Assembly: GCA_964625525.1 (NCBI GenBank)
Contig: CAZVEE010000007.1
Location: 4,947-68,946, forward strand
Source: CAZVEE01 sp964625525
GTDB lineage: Bacteria > Pseudomonadota > Alphaproteobacteria > JAJFIK01
DNA: 64,000 nucleotides
Direction of reading: 5' to 3'
Shown here: positions 8,669-17,951 of the stretch, in pieces
Layout: every line of letters begins with the position of its first letter
Position numbering within the stretch: the stretch's first letter is position 1
The notes under the pieces: generated by a model
Database searches by the model: none
The model's input: only the letters and a program-made list of their open reading frames with translations
Told to the model about the DNA's origin: nothing
Translations under genes and position numbers: made by a program

Positions 8669-8724
8669 ACAGGCTTGCGACGTCTGATCTGGCCGATCCA
8701 TGGATCGGCGCGGTGGTGCGTCCC

Positions 8725-9354
8725 TTACCCGCGCCGCACCAGCAGCATGTCAAGCAGCCCGGCTAGAGCACCCAATGCCAGCCCCAGGATCAGCCGCAAG
8801 TCGCTGAGGAACAGCTGCGGCACCACGGGAAAGGCAATGGTCTTTTCCAACGCTGCCATCTTGTATTCGTGACGATCAGCGAAAATGGGATTGGAGATCA
8901 CCTCCCACAGGTCCCGCCGGCTGCGATAGCGCATCAGCGCAGCGGTATCCCAGGTCTCCGCCCCCTCAATGCCCACCAGATCCAGGCTGTCGGACACCAC
9001 TGGTCCCACAAAGACCGGATGGCACGCCCGGCGCAACAGGCCCGCATACATGTATTCCATGTAGTGCCCCAACAGATCTTGCGCCGTGGCGTCAGGCCCG
9101 GTGGCCGGCAGCACCGCCGGTTCATCAGCAAAATCAAGCAGATTGACCATCACAAAAGACCCGCCGTCATCCCCGCCCAAAAAGTCCTGCAGCCGGCTGA
9201 TCATGAGCGGATCGGCACCGTTCGCCTCTGCTTCGGTGATGATGGCGTCCACCTCGGCGCGCGTGAACGGGCTTGAGAGCGGCGTGTACCAAAGCCAAAA
9301 CGCCCCATAGAGCACCAGGAGCGGACCCCAGATCCAAAGTCGGGTTGACGCCAT
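8725..9354 (-). CDS. Membrane-anchored DUF1330-like protein
   Basis: A 209-residue protein with one N-terminal membrane segment (LWIWGPLLVLYGAFWLWY, residues about 6-23) and one C-terminal segment (LRLILGLALGALAGLLDMLLV, about 184-205). Between them is a ferredoxin-like domain resembling DUF1330: FVMVNLLDFADEP near residue 65, HYMEYMYAGLLRRACHPVFVGPVV near 100, and ALMRYRSRRDLWEVISNPIFADRHEYKMAALE near 140-170 (the family signature is M-V-N-L-L, then a R-Y-x-S-R-x-x-F/L pattern and D-P-x-Y/F...H/R...A-A-L). The soluble family is a dimeric alpha-beta barrel of unknown role; anchoring both ends in the membrane is unusual. The start at 9354 has an AGGGAGA Shine-Dalgarno. Divergent from the sulfatase with a short shared promoter region. 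Confidence 0.7.
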   Translation of the reverse strand: MASTRLWIWGPLLVLYGAFWLWYTPLSSPFTRAEVDAIITEAEANGADPLMISRLQDFLGGDDGGSFVMVNLLDFADEPAVLPATGPDATAQDLLGHYMEYMYAGLLRRACHPVFVGPVVSDSLDLVGIEGAETWDTAALMRYRSRRDLWEVISNPIFADRHEYKMAALEKTIAFPVVPQLFLSDLRLILGLALGALAGLLDMLLVRRG

Positions 9355-9468
9355 TGCTGTCTCTCCCTGCGATTTCAAGCGTGCCATGTCTCATTACCGG
9401 ACATATGACAATGGTTCTGTCGTAAGATAGCAAGGCAAGAAACACCCACTGACTGGAGGGAGGCGCCC

Positions 9469-11157
9469 ATGCTTCGGAGAATTCTCATCAGCTTGGCGCT
9501 GGTGATCCTGGCGGCAGGAGCCGCGTTTTGGATCTATCGCGTCGACATTCTGCTGTATGTCATATCCATCACAGGGCGGATGGAGGTGGCCGAGACGAGA
9601 CCGGTGGAGTGGCTGGAAGGCCCGGCCCGGCCCACGCAGCCGGCGGCGCAGCGCCCGCCAAACATCGTATTCATCCTGGCCGATGATCTGGGCATCAATG
9701 ATATTTCGACCTTTGGTGGCGGGCTGGCCGGTGGGACAGTGCCAACGCCGAATATTGATCGCCTCGCCGCCTCAGGCGCGGTGTTTACACAGGCCTATTC
9801 CGGCACGGGCACGTGCGCGCCGTCGCGCGCCATGCTGATGACCGGGCGCTACCCCACTCGCACGGGCTTTGAATTCACGCCCACCCCAGACGGCATGAGC
9901 CGCGCCCTTGCCATGGTCGCTCGTGACATCCGGGAGCCAGACGACCCGCTTCCGCCCGTATCAGTCAATCCGAATGCTGAAGACCCCCCCGTGTCTTTTG
10001 CGGATCAGGGGTTGCCAGGCGAGGAAGTCACGGTGGCGGAAGTTCTTGGCGAAGCCGGCTACCACACGGTTCACATCGGCAAATGGCATTTGGGGCGAGC
10101 CGAACCGTTCCGGGCCGTCTCGCAAGGCTTTGATGAAAGCCTTCTCATGGCAAGCGGCCTGTATCTGCCCGAAGACGACCCGAACGTTGTTAACGCCAAG
10201 CTGCCGTTCGACCCGATCGACGCCTTTTTGTGGGCAAGCATGCAATTCGCGGCCGATTATGACCGCGTCGGTGATGGGTATGCGGAAGATCTGTTCGAGC
10301 CCGGAGGCTATATCACCGACTACTGGACGGACGAGGCTCTGCGGGTCATCGAAACGAACCGGCACCGTCCCTTCTTCCTCTACCTTGCCCATTGGGGCCC
10401 GCACACGCCGCTGCAGGCAACGCGGGAAGATTACGAGGCCGTCGGCGCCATTGAACCTCAGCGTGCCCGTGTCTATGCCGCCATGGTGCGGGCCGTGGAT
10501 CGCAGTGTTGGGCGCGTTTTGGACAAGCTGGAAGCAGAAGGCTTGTCGGATAACACCATCGTGGTGTTTTCGTCGGACAATGGCGGTGCGGGCTATGTGG
10601 GCTTGCCTGACATCAACGCTCCCTATCGCGGCTGGAAGATCACCTTGTTCGAGGGTGGTATCCGTGTGCCGATGTTTGTGCGCTGGCCTGCGCGCATCGC
10701 GCCGGGGACCCGCGTGGACACCCCTGTCGCCCATATCGATGTTATGCCCACTTTGGCGGCGGCGGGTGGCGCGCCCCTGCCCGACGGTGTGACCATTGAC
10801 GGGCGGAACATGCTGCCGGCCGCAACCGGTCAGGGCACCATCGAGCGGCCCAATGACGCCTTGTTCTGGTCAAGCGGCTACTATCGCGTCGTGCGAGCGG
10901 GCGACTGGAAACTGCAGGTGAATGAGCGCCAAGGTGAGACTTGGCTGTTCGATCTGGCGCAGGACCCGACCGAGCAAGTCAATCTGTCTACGGAGCGGCC
11001 CGATAAGCGGGTCGAGCTGCAGGCTCTGCTCGACGCCCATTACGCCGATGCGCGTGCGCCGCTCTATAGCTACACACTCGAAAGTCCGATTCGGATCGAC
11101 AAGACCAACGCCGATCCGGTCTCGGCCGACGATGACTATGTGCTCTGGCCCAACTGA
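9469..11157 (+). CDS. Membrane-anchored type I sulfatase
   Basis: A 562-residue sulfatase of the alkaline-phosphatase superfamily that hydrolyses sulfate esters. Seen: an uncleaved N-terminal anchor (ISLALVILAAGAAFWIY, residues 7-23), the metal-binding ADDLG (71-75), the signature C-A-P-S-R at 116-120 in which Cys116 would be converted to formylglycine, and later GKWHLG (about 205), FSSDNGG (about 370) and a C-terminal subdomain with WKLQVNERQGETWLFDLAQDPTEQ-like sequence. A GGAGGGAGG Shine-Dalgarno precedes the ATG. The formylglycine-generating enzyme is not in the window and would have to be elsewhere. In marine bacteria such enzymes often release sulfate from algal polysaccharides, but no carbohydrate-uptake genes adjoin, so the substrate is unknown. 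Confidence 0.92.
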   Translation: MLRRILISLALVILAAGAAFWIYRVDILLYVISITGRMEVAETRPVEWLEGPARPTQPAAQRPPNIVFILADDLGINDISTFGGGLAGGTVPTPNIDRLAASGAVFTQAYSGTGTCAPSRAMLMTGRYPTRTGFEFTPTPDGMSRALAMVARDIREPDDPLPPVSVNPNAEDPPVSFADQGLPGEEVTVAEVLGEAGYHTVHIGKWHLGRAEPFRAVSQGFDESLLMASGLYLPEDDPNVVNAKLPFDPIDAFLWASMQFAADYDRVGDGYAEDLFEPGGYITDYWTDEALRVIETNRHRPFFLYLAHWGPHTPLQATREDYEAVGAIEPQRARVYAAMVRAVDRSVGRVLDKLEAEGLSDNTIVVFSSDNGGAGYVGLPDINAPYRGWKITLFEGGIRVPMFVRWPARIAPGTRVDTPVAHIDVMPTLAAAGGAPLPDGVTIDGRNMLPAATGQGTIERPNDALFWSSGYYRVVRAGDWKLQVNERQGETWLFDLAQDPTEQVNLSTERPDKRVELQALLDAHYADARAPLYSYTLESPIRIDKTNADPVSADDDYVLWPN

Positions 11158-11164
11158 GCACGTC

Positions 11165-11202
11165 AAAAACGGGCCTGCTCGGCCAATGGCCGGGCAGGCC
11201 CG
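11165..11202 (-). terminator. Intrinsic terminator of the six-repeat protein gene
   Basis: Stem GGGCCTGC-x-CGGCC / GGCCG-x-GCAGGCCC with a 3-nt loop; on the minus strand it is followed by GTTTTTG. It lies 7 bp past the stop of the minus-strand gene; the plus strand lacks a T-tract, so it serves the sulfatase gene less well. Confidence 0.85.
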
Positions 11203-11208
11203 CCGATG

Positions 11209-13311
11209 TTACTGCTGGGTCAGCGTCAGGATAAAGCGTCCTTCGCTGCCGATATTGCGCACGATGATCTCCACGGGCTGGTCCGCCTGCGCCCGGAAAC
11301 TCAGGCGTGACCCCAGGCCATCACCGCCGTCGTCATCGCTCAGGCCAAGGGCCGGGATATCGAGCAGCGTGTCGGACCCCTGAAGGGCCGACGTCTCGAT
11401 GACATAGGTGCCGTCCGCAGGCGGCGTGAAGGTGAGGCTGTGGCTTGCCTGCGGCACGAACCCGTCCATCAGATAGCGCTGGCCGGCCATGAGCGTGACC
11501 GCCGGCGTCTCGCTCAGCACAATGGTCTGGTCGAGGCTCGCACCACTGCGCCGGACCCGCAGGCCGAATTGTCCGGCATCGCCGATATTCTCAACAGCGA
11601 CCTGCACCGCCTCGTCCGCCGTCAGGATCAGCTCCAGGCGTGACGCGAGCCCGTCTCCGCCATCATCATCCCACAGATTGGTCTGCGGCACGGTCAGCAC
11701 CGTGTCCACCCCATTTTCCAGATCGAAGGTCTCGATCACATAGATGCCGGTTTCCCCCGCTTGAAGGGTCGCCACGGCGTCTCCGCCTTGCTCCAGCCGC
11801 ACGCTATAGGCCGTGTCCAGGGCCAGAGCACTCACGCCCGGTCCTTCGCCAGCACCGGCCGGCCGGATCGCGCCCATGGGCGCTTCGCGGACCGTCATTC
11901 TGTAATGGCCGCGCCCACCGATATTATCCACGATGAACTCGTAGGTTTCGCCAGCTTGTGTATTGAAGCGCAGGCGTGAGCCCAAGCCCTCGCCGCCATC
12001 GTCATCGCGCAAACCCGCCGAAGGCAACGACACGATGGTGTCCACTCCGCTGAGATCAGAGGTCACCAATTCATAACGGCTGGTTTGCGGGGCTTGGAAA
12101 CGCACCGTGGTGCTCGTTTCCGGCGTCACGCTGGCCACGAGATAGGCGGTGTCCGTCTGCACTTGCAACGGGTCCGTGCCCAACTCCTGGGCATTCACCA
12201 GCTCCGCATCCAGGTCCGTTTCCGGCGCGATGCGCAGGCCGAACCGGCCGCTGTCACCAATGTTGCGAACGGTCAAGGCATAGGTTTCGACGGGTTCCGC
12301 AATTACCGACAGGCGCGAGGCCAGGAATTCGTCTTCGCTGCCATCGTCATCTTGCAGGCCCAGCTCTGGCAGGGCGATCACGGAGTCCGCGCCGCCCTCC
12401 AGCTCGAAAGTTTCGATCACATAGAGGCCGCGCCGGGGCACCCGGAATGTGGCCTGAGTTTCAAGGCCGCGACCCAGCCGCACATCATAATCCGTGTCCA
12501 CCCGCAGGCGTGAGACGGCATCACCATCCGTATCGAGAATCTCCGCCACATCGCCGCGCCACAGCCGCGCCGCGAAGCGCCCCTCTTCGCCGATATTGAA
12601 CAGGCGCAGCTCCACCGGCCCGTTCCCTTTGGTCACAAACGACACGCGGGAGCGACGCGACCCGTCCACATCGTCATTCTTGGTGCCCTGCTCAGGCACC
12701 ACCAACAGCGTGTCGGGGCCCGCAAGCGCGAAAGTCTCGAAGATGTATTCGCCAGCGTCCGGCACGGTGATACCGAAGCTCACGACCTCGGCGGCGTCGA
12801 TGCTGTCGACCAGCACTGTCTCATCCACCGCGATGGTGCCCAGTTGCGCGGGGCTGATCACCCGCACCTCGCCGTCAATGGGCTCAAGAGCGATCGTGAA
12901 CGCGCCGCCACCGCCGATATTGCGCAGCACCACCGGCAGGGCCTCATCGGCGCTGAGCGCCAAATCGAGCCGCGACGCGAGGCCGGGGCCACTGTCGTCA
13001 TCGCTGATGCTCAGGGACGGCACATCGATCACCGTGTCCACATCCGTACCGAGATCGAAAGTACGCAATGTGTACAGTCCGCTTTGATCCACATCGAGGA
13101 TCAGCGTCGTGTTGGCGCCGCCGTCGAGACGGATGGTGGACGGCGTCCCTGCGCTCAGCTCGGTCCCAGGCGTTTGCGCCTGGGCCCCGCCGGCGAGAAT
13201 CGCGACAGCCAACGCGGTCCCGGCCGCGACCCGCGCCAGGCTGGACAAGCTGGTGGTCGTGCGGGTGCGATCGCGACGCCCCCGCGGCTGCATGGAAGTG
13301 GTTGTCGTCAT
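11209..13311 (-). CDS. Secreted protein of six PPC-like beta repeats
   Basis: A 700-residue exported protein: signal peptide ending in GGAQA near residue 46, then six tandem modules of about 105-110 residues and nothing else. Each module has a beta-rich half ending in 'YVIETF-x-L-x-x-x-DTVL-x-x-P-x-x-x-L', an acidic loop D-D-D-G-G-x-G-L-A/G-S-R-L, and a second half ending 'V-x-N-I-G-x-x-G-x-F-x-L-x-V'. This resembles the bacterial pre-peptidase C-terminal (PPC) domain, a small Ca-compatible beta sandwich normally found once or twice beside a protease; here it stands alone in six copies. The second module has lost part of the acidic loop (KNDDVDGSRRSR). The ATG at 13311 has a GAGGGGAC Shine-Dalgarno. 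No protease, anchor or sorting signal is visible; adhesion or matrix function is possible but unproven. Confidence 0.75.
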   Translation of the reverse strand: MTTTTSMQPRGRRDRTRTTTSLSSLARVAAGTALAVAILAGGAQAQTPGTELSAGTPSTIRLDGGANTTLILDVDQSGLYTLRTFDLGTDVDTVIDVPSLSISDDDSGPGLASRLDLALSADEALPVVLRNIGGGGAFTIALEPIDGEVRVISPAQLGTIAVDETVLVDSIDAAEVVSFGITVPDAGEYIFETFALAGPDTLLVVPEQGTKNDDVDGSRRSRVSFVTKGNGPVELRLFNIGEEGRFAARLWRGDVAEILDTDGDAVSRLRVDTDYDVRLGRGLETQATFRVPRRGLYVIETFELEGGADSVIALPELGLQDDDGSEDEFLASRLSVIAEPVETYALTVRNIGDSGRFGLRIAPETDLDAELVNAQELGTDPLQVQTDTAYLVASVTPETSTTVRFQAPQTSRYELVTSDLSGVDTIVSLPSAGLRDDDGGEGLGSRLRFNTQAGETYEFIVDNIGGRGHYRMTVREAPMGAIRPAGAGEGPGVSALALDTAYSVRLEQGGDAVATLQAGETGIYVIETFDLENGVDTVLTVPQTNLWDDDGGDGLASRLELILTADEAVQVAVENIGDAGQFGLRVRRSGASLDQTIVLSETPAVTLMAGQRYLMDGFVPQASHSLTFTPPADGTYVIETSALQGSDTLLDIPALGLSDDDGGDGLGSRLSFRAQADQPVEIIVRNIGSEGRFILTLTQQ

Positions 13312-13443
13312 GATGGGTCCCCTCTCGACCAGTGTGCGTAGCGCACTCCAAATGGGCTCATGCGCGCGCGACTTCACTCCGGCGCAGGGTAAGTACAGCC
13401 GCCACGTGAGACAAGCGTGCCCGTGCTCGCAGAGAACACTACC

Positions 13444-14001
13444 TCAGTCAAAAAGACGGCACCCGCGTTCCAGCGGCACGTCGCCCCGCAGCACTGTGCA
13501 GTCCTCGAAGCGCTCTTCGGTCATGACTTTAAGCCAACGCCGCCCGTCCCGTCGCACCCGAATAACCAGGGCCCGCTCGGGCACGACCGCATTGACCGCG
13601 CCGGGAGGCACAACGGCGCCCTTCGCGTGGCGTCCCACGTCACGCTGACGGATGGGGCTGAGCGTGCCTGCGTCCCGGCGCATGCGCCAGGAAATGGCAT
13701 TGGAGGGGACCCCGGCCCGTGTCATGCAAAAGCCCATGGTCCTGAGCCGATCCACGCACGGGTCCTCCGCCGTGCTGACAAGCGTATAGCCCGCCGCCCG
13801 CCGTCGGCATTCCATGGTCGTTTCCAGCCAGCAGCGGGTCATGGCCCGCTGCACATCCGCATCGAGACGCACCACCGCATCCGACGGATAGCCCCGCCCC
13901 GCTGCACATCCCGCTACAATGAACGCAATACTTGTAAAGAGGAGAGTCAAGCCGCTCGCTCGGCTTGCAATCCGCCCACCGGATACACCTTTCCTGTCCA
14001 T
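13444..14001 (-). CDS. Hypothetical lipoprotein
   Basis: A 185-residue predicted lipoprotein: hydrophobic N-terminus (LTLLFTSIAFIVAGC, lipobox VAGC with the acylated Cys near residue 32) and a mature part containing six further cysteines (in CWLETTMEC, PCVDRL, FCMT, DCTV and GCRLFD contexts), which suggests disulfides in the periplasm. No family recognised. The ATG at 14001 is preceded by AAGGGGG; a GTG 24 bp upstream is an alternative start. It lies upstream of and in the same direction as the six-repeat protein, 132 bp away, and is divergent from the photolyase operon. Confidence 0.65.
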   Translation of the reverse strand: MDRKGVSGGRIASRASGLTLLFTSIAFIVAGCAAGRGYPSDAVVRLDADVQRAMTRCWLETTMECRRRAAGYTLVSTAEDPCVDRLRTMGFCMTRAGVPSNAISWRMRRDAGTLSPIRQRDVGRHAKGAVVPPGAVNAVVPERALVIRVRRDGRRWLKVMTEERFEDCTVLRGDVPLERGCRLFD

Positions 14002-14168
14002 CCGAATCCCCCTTCGGTTGGTCACTGAGGTCCATTTCGTCCAGATGAGAGCCCCGTCACAGGTTCATCTGACCAAAGGTTATCACCGGCTTACACAACC
14101 GTCAAGATATGAGGGAGAAAATCCTCACTCACACTTTTGACGAGCAACTGCCATGTGAACCACAGATG

Positions 14169-14195
14169 TGATCCGGCCCCTGGGCTCGAGTCGTA
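14169..14195 (+). promoter_or_regulatory. RpoE/ECF11-type promoter of the photolyase operon
   Basis: TGATCC (14169-14174), a 17-bp spacer, then CGTAGA (14192-14197). This fits the TGATCC / CGTA promoter type of ECF11 (RpoE-ChrR) sigma factors. The predicted start of transcription is about 25 nt upstream of the photolyase ATG. Confidence 0.65.
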
Positions 14196-14227
14196 GATCT
14201 AGGCCAATGATCTAATTGGGAGTTCCG

Positions 14228-15694
14228 ATGTCTCTCTCGTCCGCCCCGCCCGTTCTGCTTTGGTTCCGTCAGGATTTACGCCTCGACGACAACCCGGCTC
14301 TGCGTGTCGCAGTCGGCATGAAGGCCCCGCTAATATGTCTTTACATTTTGGACGACGAGACGCCGGGCAACTGGGCCATGGGCGGCGCTTCCCGGTGGTG
14401 GCTGCATCACTCCCTGGCCGCGTTCGCGCGCCGTCTGGAGGCAAAGGGCCAAACGCTGATCCTCAGGCGCGGCGCGGCGGATACTGTGATCCAGCAGCTG
14501 GCGGCGGAAACCGGCGCCAAAGCCGTTCTGTGGAACCGGCTTTATGACCCGGCATCCGTGAGCCGCGATAAACGTCTGAAAGAACAGCTGCAGAAAGACG
14601 GTCTCGACGCGCAGAGTTTCAACGCCCGGCTGCTGCGCGAGCCTTGGGAGATCCGCAACAAATCCGGCGATCCTTTCCGCGTCTTCACGCCATTCTGGCG
14701 CGCGGCCCGGGCCGCGGGCCCCATGACTGCGCCTGAAGCCGCCCCCGACACTTTGCCGCCACCGGTCGACGGCATGGCCAGCGACCGCCTTGAGGATTGG
14801 GCACTCCTGCCCACAAAGCCTGATTGGGCCGGCGGCCTGCGCGCGTTCTGGACACCGGGCGAGGATGGGGCGCTCTCCCGCTTTGCCCATTTTCGCGAGT
14901 GCATTCTCGACGGTTACGAGAGCGACCGTGACCGCCCGGACCGGGACGGCACCTCGCGCCTTTCACCGCACCTGCATTTCGGCGAAATCAGTCCCCGGCG
15001 GCTCTGGCAGTCGGTGGAGGGCTGGCGCCACGGCAAAGACGGCCCGCATGCGCAGACGCAGGCCGATAAATTCCTGGCCGAGCTGGGATGGCGCGAATTC
15101 TCCCATTCCCTGCTGTTCTATAATCCGGGCTTGCCGGATGAGAGCCTGCGCGAGGACTTCCGCGCGTTTCCCTGGGAAAACAACGAAACTCACTTGAACG
15201 CCTGGCAAAGCGGCCAGACCGGCTATCCCATTGTGGATGCGGGCATGCGTCAGCTCTGGGCCACGGGGTGGATGCACAATCGCGTGCGGATGGTGGTGGG
15301 CTCGCTCCTGGTCAAACACCTGCTCCAGCCCTGGCAGGCCGGCGAGGCCTGGTTCTGGGATACGCTGGTTGACGCTGATCTCGCCAATAACAGTGCCGGC
15401 TGGCAATGGATCGCGGGCTGCGGCGCCGATGCCGCGCCCTATTTCCGGGTCTTCAATCCCATGCTGCAGGGCGAAAAGTTCGACCCGGACGGGGCCTATG
15501 TGCGCCACTGGGTCCCCGAACTCGCCAAGCTGCCCGCCAAACACATTCACAAGCCCTGGGAGGCTCCTGCGCTTGTGCTCGCCGAAGCGGGCATCCGTCT
15601 CGGCAAGGAGTATCCCGAACCGATTATTGCTCATGGCAAGGGGCGGGAGCGCGCATTGGCCGCATTCCAATCCATTAAGGGAACGGCTGCGTAA
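14228..15694 (+). CDS. phr: Deoxyribodipyrimidine photolyase (class I CPD type)
   Basis: A 488-residue flavoprotein that uses blue light to split cyclobutane pyrimidine dimers. Seen: N-terminal antenna Rossmann domain beginning LLWFRQDLRLDDNPAL (residues 11-26), and the helical FAD domain with TQADKFLAELGWREFSHSLLFYNPGLP, YPIVDAGMRQLWATGWMHNRVRMVVGSLLVKHLL, W-F-W-D-T-L-V-D-A-D-L-A-N-N-x-x-x-W-Q-W and FNPMLQGEKFDP, all typical of class I CPD photolyases. The ATG at 14228 follows GGGAG; a TTG 12 bp upstream is less likely. First gene of a plus-strand operon under an ECF11-type promoter; photolyase genes are classic targets of RpoE-ChrR in Rhodobacter sphaeroides. The FAD amine-oxidase-like gene follows after 39 bp. 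Confidence 0.95.
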   Translation: MSLSSAPPVLLWFRQDLRLDDNPALRVAVGMKAPLICLYILDDETPGNWAMGGASRWWLHHSLAAFARRLEAKGQTLILRRGAADTVIQQLAAETGAKAVLWNRLYDPASVSRDKRLKEQLQKDGLDAQSFNARLLREPWEIRNKSGDPFRVFTPFWRAARAAGPMTAPEAAPDTLPPPVDGMASDRLEDWALLPTKPDWAGGLRAFWTPGEDGALSRFAHFRECILDGYESDRDRPDRDGTSRLSPHLHFGEISPRRLWQSVEGWRHGKDGPHAQTQADKFLAELGWREFSHSLLFYNPGLPDESLREDFRAFPWENNETHLNAWQSGQTGYPIVDAGMRQLWATGWMHNRVRMVVGSLLVKHLLQPWQAGEAWFWDTLVDADLANNSAGWQWIAGCGADAAPYFRVFNPMLQGEKFDPDGAYVRHWVPELAKLPAKHIHKPWEAPALVLAEAGIRLGKEYPEPIIAHGKGRERALAAFQSIKGTAA

Positions 15695-15733
15695 CTGTTC
15701 GGACACCATTTTCCGACAGTGACGGACCCGACC

Positions 15734-17041
15734 ATGACACGACAGACCATCGCCATTATCGGCGCCGGGATTTCCGGCCTCGGTGCCGCCTGGCTCCTGG
15801 CCCCGCACCACGACATCACGGTCTATGAAAGCGAGGACCGGATCGGCGGCCATAGCCACACGGTAGATGTGGATTACGATGGCCTCCGGATTGCCGTCGA
15901 TACGGGGTTCATCGTCTATAATCGGATCAATTACCCCAATCTTTGCGCCTTATTCGAGCATCTCGACGTGCCGACCGAAAACAGCCATATGGGCTTTTCC
16001 GTCAGTGCCGACGGCGGCAAGCTCGAATGGGCCGGCAACAGTCTGAACACGATCTTTGCCCAACGGCGCAATCTGGCGAACCCGTCCTTTCTGCGTATGC
16101 TCTATGACATTGTCCGCTTCAATGCCCGGGCGCTGGAGGACGTGGAGACCGGTCGCTGCGCCGATCATTCCCTTCAGGAGTACCTTCAGGATCGTGGCTT
16201 CGGCGAGTCTTTCCGCCGCCATTACCTGCTGCCCATGGGCGCGGCTATCTGGTCCACCTCACTGGGTGACATGCTGGAGTTTCCGGCCGAAACGCTGATC
16301 CGCTTCTTCGCCAATCACCGGCTTTTGTCCTACGACAAACCGATTTGGCGCACGGTGAGTGGGGGCAGCCGGACCTATGTTACGCGCCTGACCGCGGGCT
16401 TTCAGGACCGCATTCGCCAAGATTGCGGGGCCGTTGGGGTAGAGCGCACTGCGGACGGGGTTTGGATTACCGACCATCATGGGGAACGCCGCCGCTATGA
16501 TCAGGTCATCATGGCGTGTCACAGCGATCAGGCCCTCACGCTCTTGCGCGATGCGGATGCACCTGAACGCAGCGTTCTGGGTGACATCAGCTATAGTCCG
16601 AACACCGTTTATCTGCACCGGGACACGAGCTTAATGCCGAAGCGCCGGTCAGTTTGGACCAGCTGGAACGTGCTTGATGACCGCTTGCAAACGGGGCGCG
16701 GCGTGTCCCTTACCTACTGGATGAACAACCTGCAAAATCTCGATCCGGAGCGTCCGCTGTTCGTCAGTCTCAATCCGGTCGAGCCGCCGCGCGATGAGAT
16801 GGTGTTCCGCACTTTCACCTACGCCCACCCGCAATTCGACCGCGCCGCCTTAACGGCACAGCGCCGGCTGCCCGAAATCCAGGGCCAGCGAAACACCTGG
16901 TTCTGCGGCGCGTGGACGGGCTATGGTTTTCATGAGGATGGTCTGGCTTCTGGCCTCGCCGTTGCGGAACGCGCCGGCGGTGTGATGCGCCCGTGGGCTC
17001 AGGCCTCGGACCACACGACAGCAGAGCGCGCGGCCGCCTAG
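15734..17041 (+). CDS. FAD-dependent amine-oxidase/desaturase-like protein
   Basis: A 435-residue flavoprotein with the N-terminal dinucleotide-binding motif IIGAGISGLGAAWLL (residues 8-22), an E at the end of the second strand (VYESEDRIGGHSHT) and a C-terminal FAD motif CGAWTGYGFHEDGLASGLAVAE (about 397-418). This is the amine oxidase/phytoene-desaturase fold. The subgroup is consistently found with DUF1365 and CFA-synthase-like genes and is among ChrR-RpoE targets, so a role in oxidising or desaturating membrane lipids under singlet-oxygen stress is likely by context but not shown by sequence. The ATG at 15734 is used because homologues start just before the Rossmann strand; a GTG at 15719 is possible. 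Neither has a strong Shine-Dalgarno. Confidence 0.88.
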   Translation: MTRQTIAIIGAGISGLGAAWLLAPHHDITVYESEDRIGGHSHTVDVDYDGLRIAVDTGFIVYNRINYPNLCALFEHLDVPTENSHMGFSVSADGGKLEWAGNSLNTIFAQRRNLANPSFLRMLYDIVRFNARALEDVETGRCADHSLQEYLQDRGFGESFRRHYLLPMGAAIWSTSLGDMLEFPAETLIRFFANHRLLSYDKPIWRTVSGGSRTYVTRLTAGFQDRIRQDCGAVGVERTADGVWITDHHGERRRYDQVIMACHSDQALTLLRDADAPERSVLGDISYSPNTVYLHRDTSLMPKRRSVWTSWNVLDDRLQTGRGVSLTYWMNNLQNLDPERPLFVSLNPVEPPRDEMVFRTFTYAHPQFDRAALTAQRRLPEIQGQRNTWFCGAWTGYGFHEDGLASGLAVAERAGGVMRPWAQASDHTTAERAAA

Positions 17042-17084
17042 CCGCCCGCGATCAGACACGGCTTCCGAAAGGGACAAACGGGCC

Positions 17085-17951
17085 ATGGGTGAGCCAGCCG
17101 CCATCGCGAGCACCGACGCCGTCCGTCTCTATGACGGCGACGTGACGCACGCGCGGCTGGAGCCGTTTCGTCATCAGTTCCGCTACCGGGTGTTCAGCCT
17201 GCTGCTGGATATCGACCGCATCGGCGAAGCGGCCCGCGCGAGTTGGCTGTTCGCCCATAACCGCTTCGGCCTCGTGAGTTTCCGGGATGAGGATCACGGG
17301 CCACGCGATGGCTCCCCCTTGCGACCATGGGTCGAGCAGCAACTGGCCTCCATCGGCGTGACACTTGATGATGGGCCGGTGCAACTGCTCTGTTTTCCAC
17401 GGATCTTGGGCTATGTTTTCAATCCGATCTCGGTCTATTATTGTCATGGTCCGGACGGCACCTTGCGGGCCGTCATCTATGAAGTCGCCAACACGTTCGG
17501 CGATACGCACGCCTATGTGCTGCCGGCGCAGGCCGGGCCGGATGGGCTGGTTCGCCAGGCCACGGACAAAGTGTTTTACGTATCGCCCTTCATGGCCATG
17601 GACGGCCACTACGCCTTTGCCGTCCGGGTTCCAGGAGAGCGCTTGCGGCTCGCCATCCGCTACGCGCGCGACCGCCACACGCCAAACAACACCGAAAGCC
17701 GGCCCGAAGCCAAGCCTGAGAACAGGCCCGAACCCGTGAAACTGATGGCCATTCTGGTGGGCGTGCGCCGGGCGTTCACCGACACTGCCCTGGCCGGGCT
17801 CCTGCTGCGCCAACCGTTCATGACCCTGAAAGTCACCGCCGGCATCCATTGGGAAGCGGTTAAGCTCTGGTTCAAGGGCGCCACTTACCAGCCGGACTAT
17901 CCGCCCAATGGCATCGAGATGCGAGACAAGACGCACCATGACCAACACTGA
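17085..17951 (+). CDS. DUF1365 family protein
   Basis: A 288-residue DUF1365 protein. Characteristic segments: LYDGDVTHARLEPFRHQFRYRVF (residues 15-37), LLCFPRILGYVFNPISVYYCH (about 100-120), EVANTFGDTHAY and VFYVSPFMAMDGHYAF, with many conserved His/Tyr/Phe. The biochemical function of DUF1365 is not established; in stress operons it always accompanies the FAD oxidase and the CFA-synthase-like methyltransferase, so it is probably a partner in fatty-acyl modification. Start: ATG preceded by GGGACA. The next gene begins 14 bp before this stop, implying coupled translation. Confidence 0.88.
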   Translation: MGEPAAIASTDAVRLYDGDVTHARLEPFRHQFRYRVFSLLLDIDRIGEAARASWLFAHNRFGLVSFRDEDHGPRDGSPLRPWVEQQLASIGVTLDDGPVQLLCFPRILGYVFNPISVYYCHGPDGTLRAVIYEVANTFGDTHAYVLPAQAGPDGLVRQATDKVFYVSPFMAMDGHYAFAVRVPGERLRLAIRYARDRHTPNNTESRPEAKPENRPEPVKLMAILVGVRRAFTDTALAGLLLRQPFMTLKVTAGIHWEAVKLWFKGATYQPDYPPNGIEMRDKTHHDQH

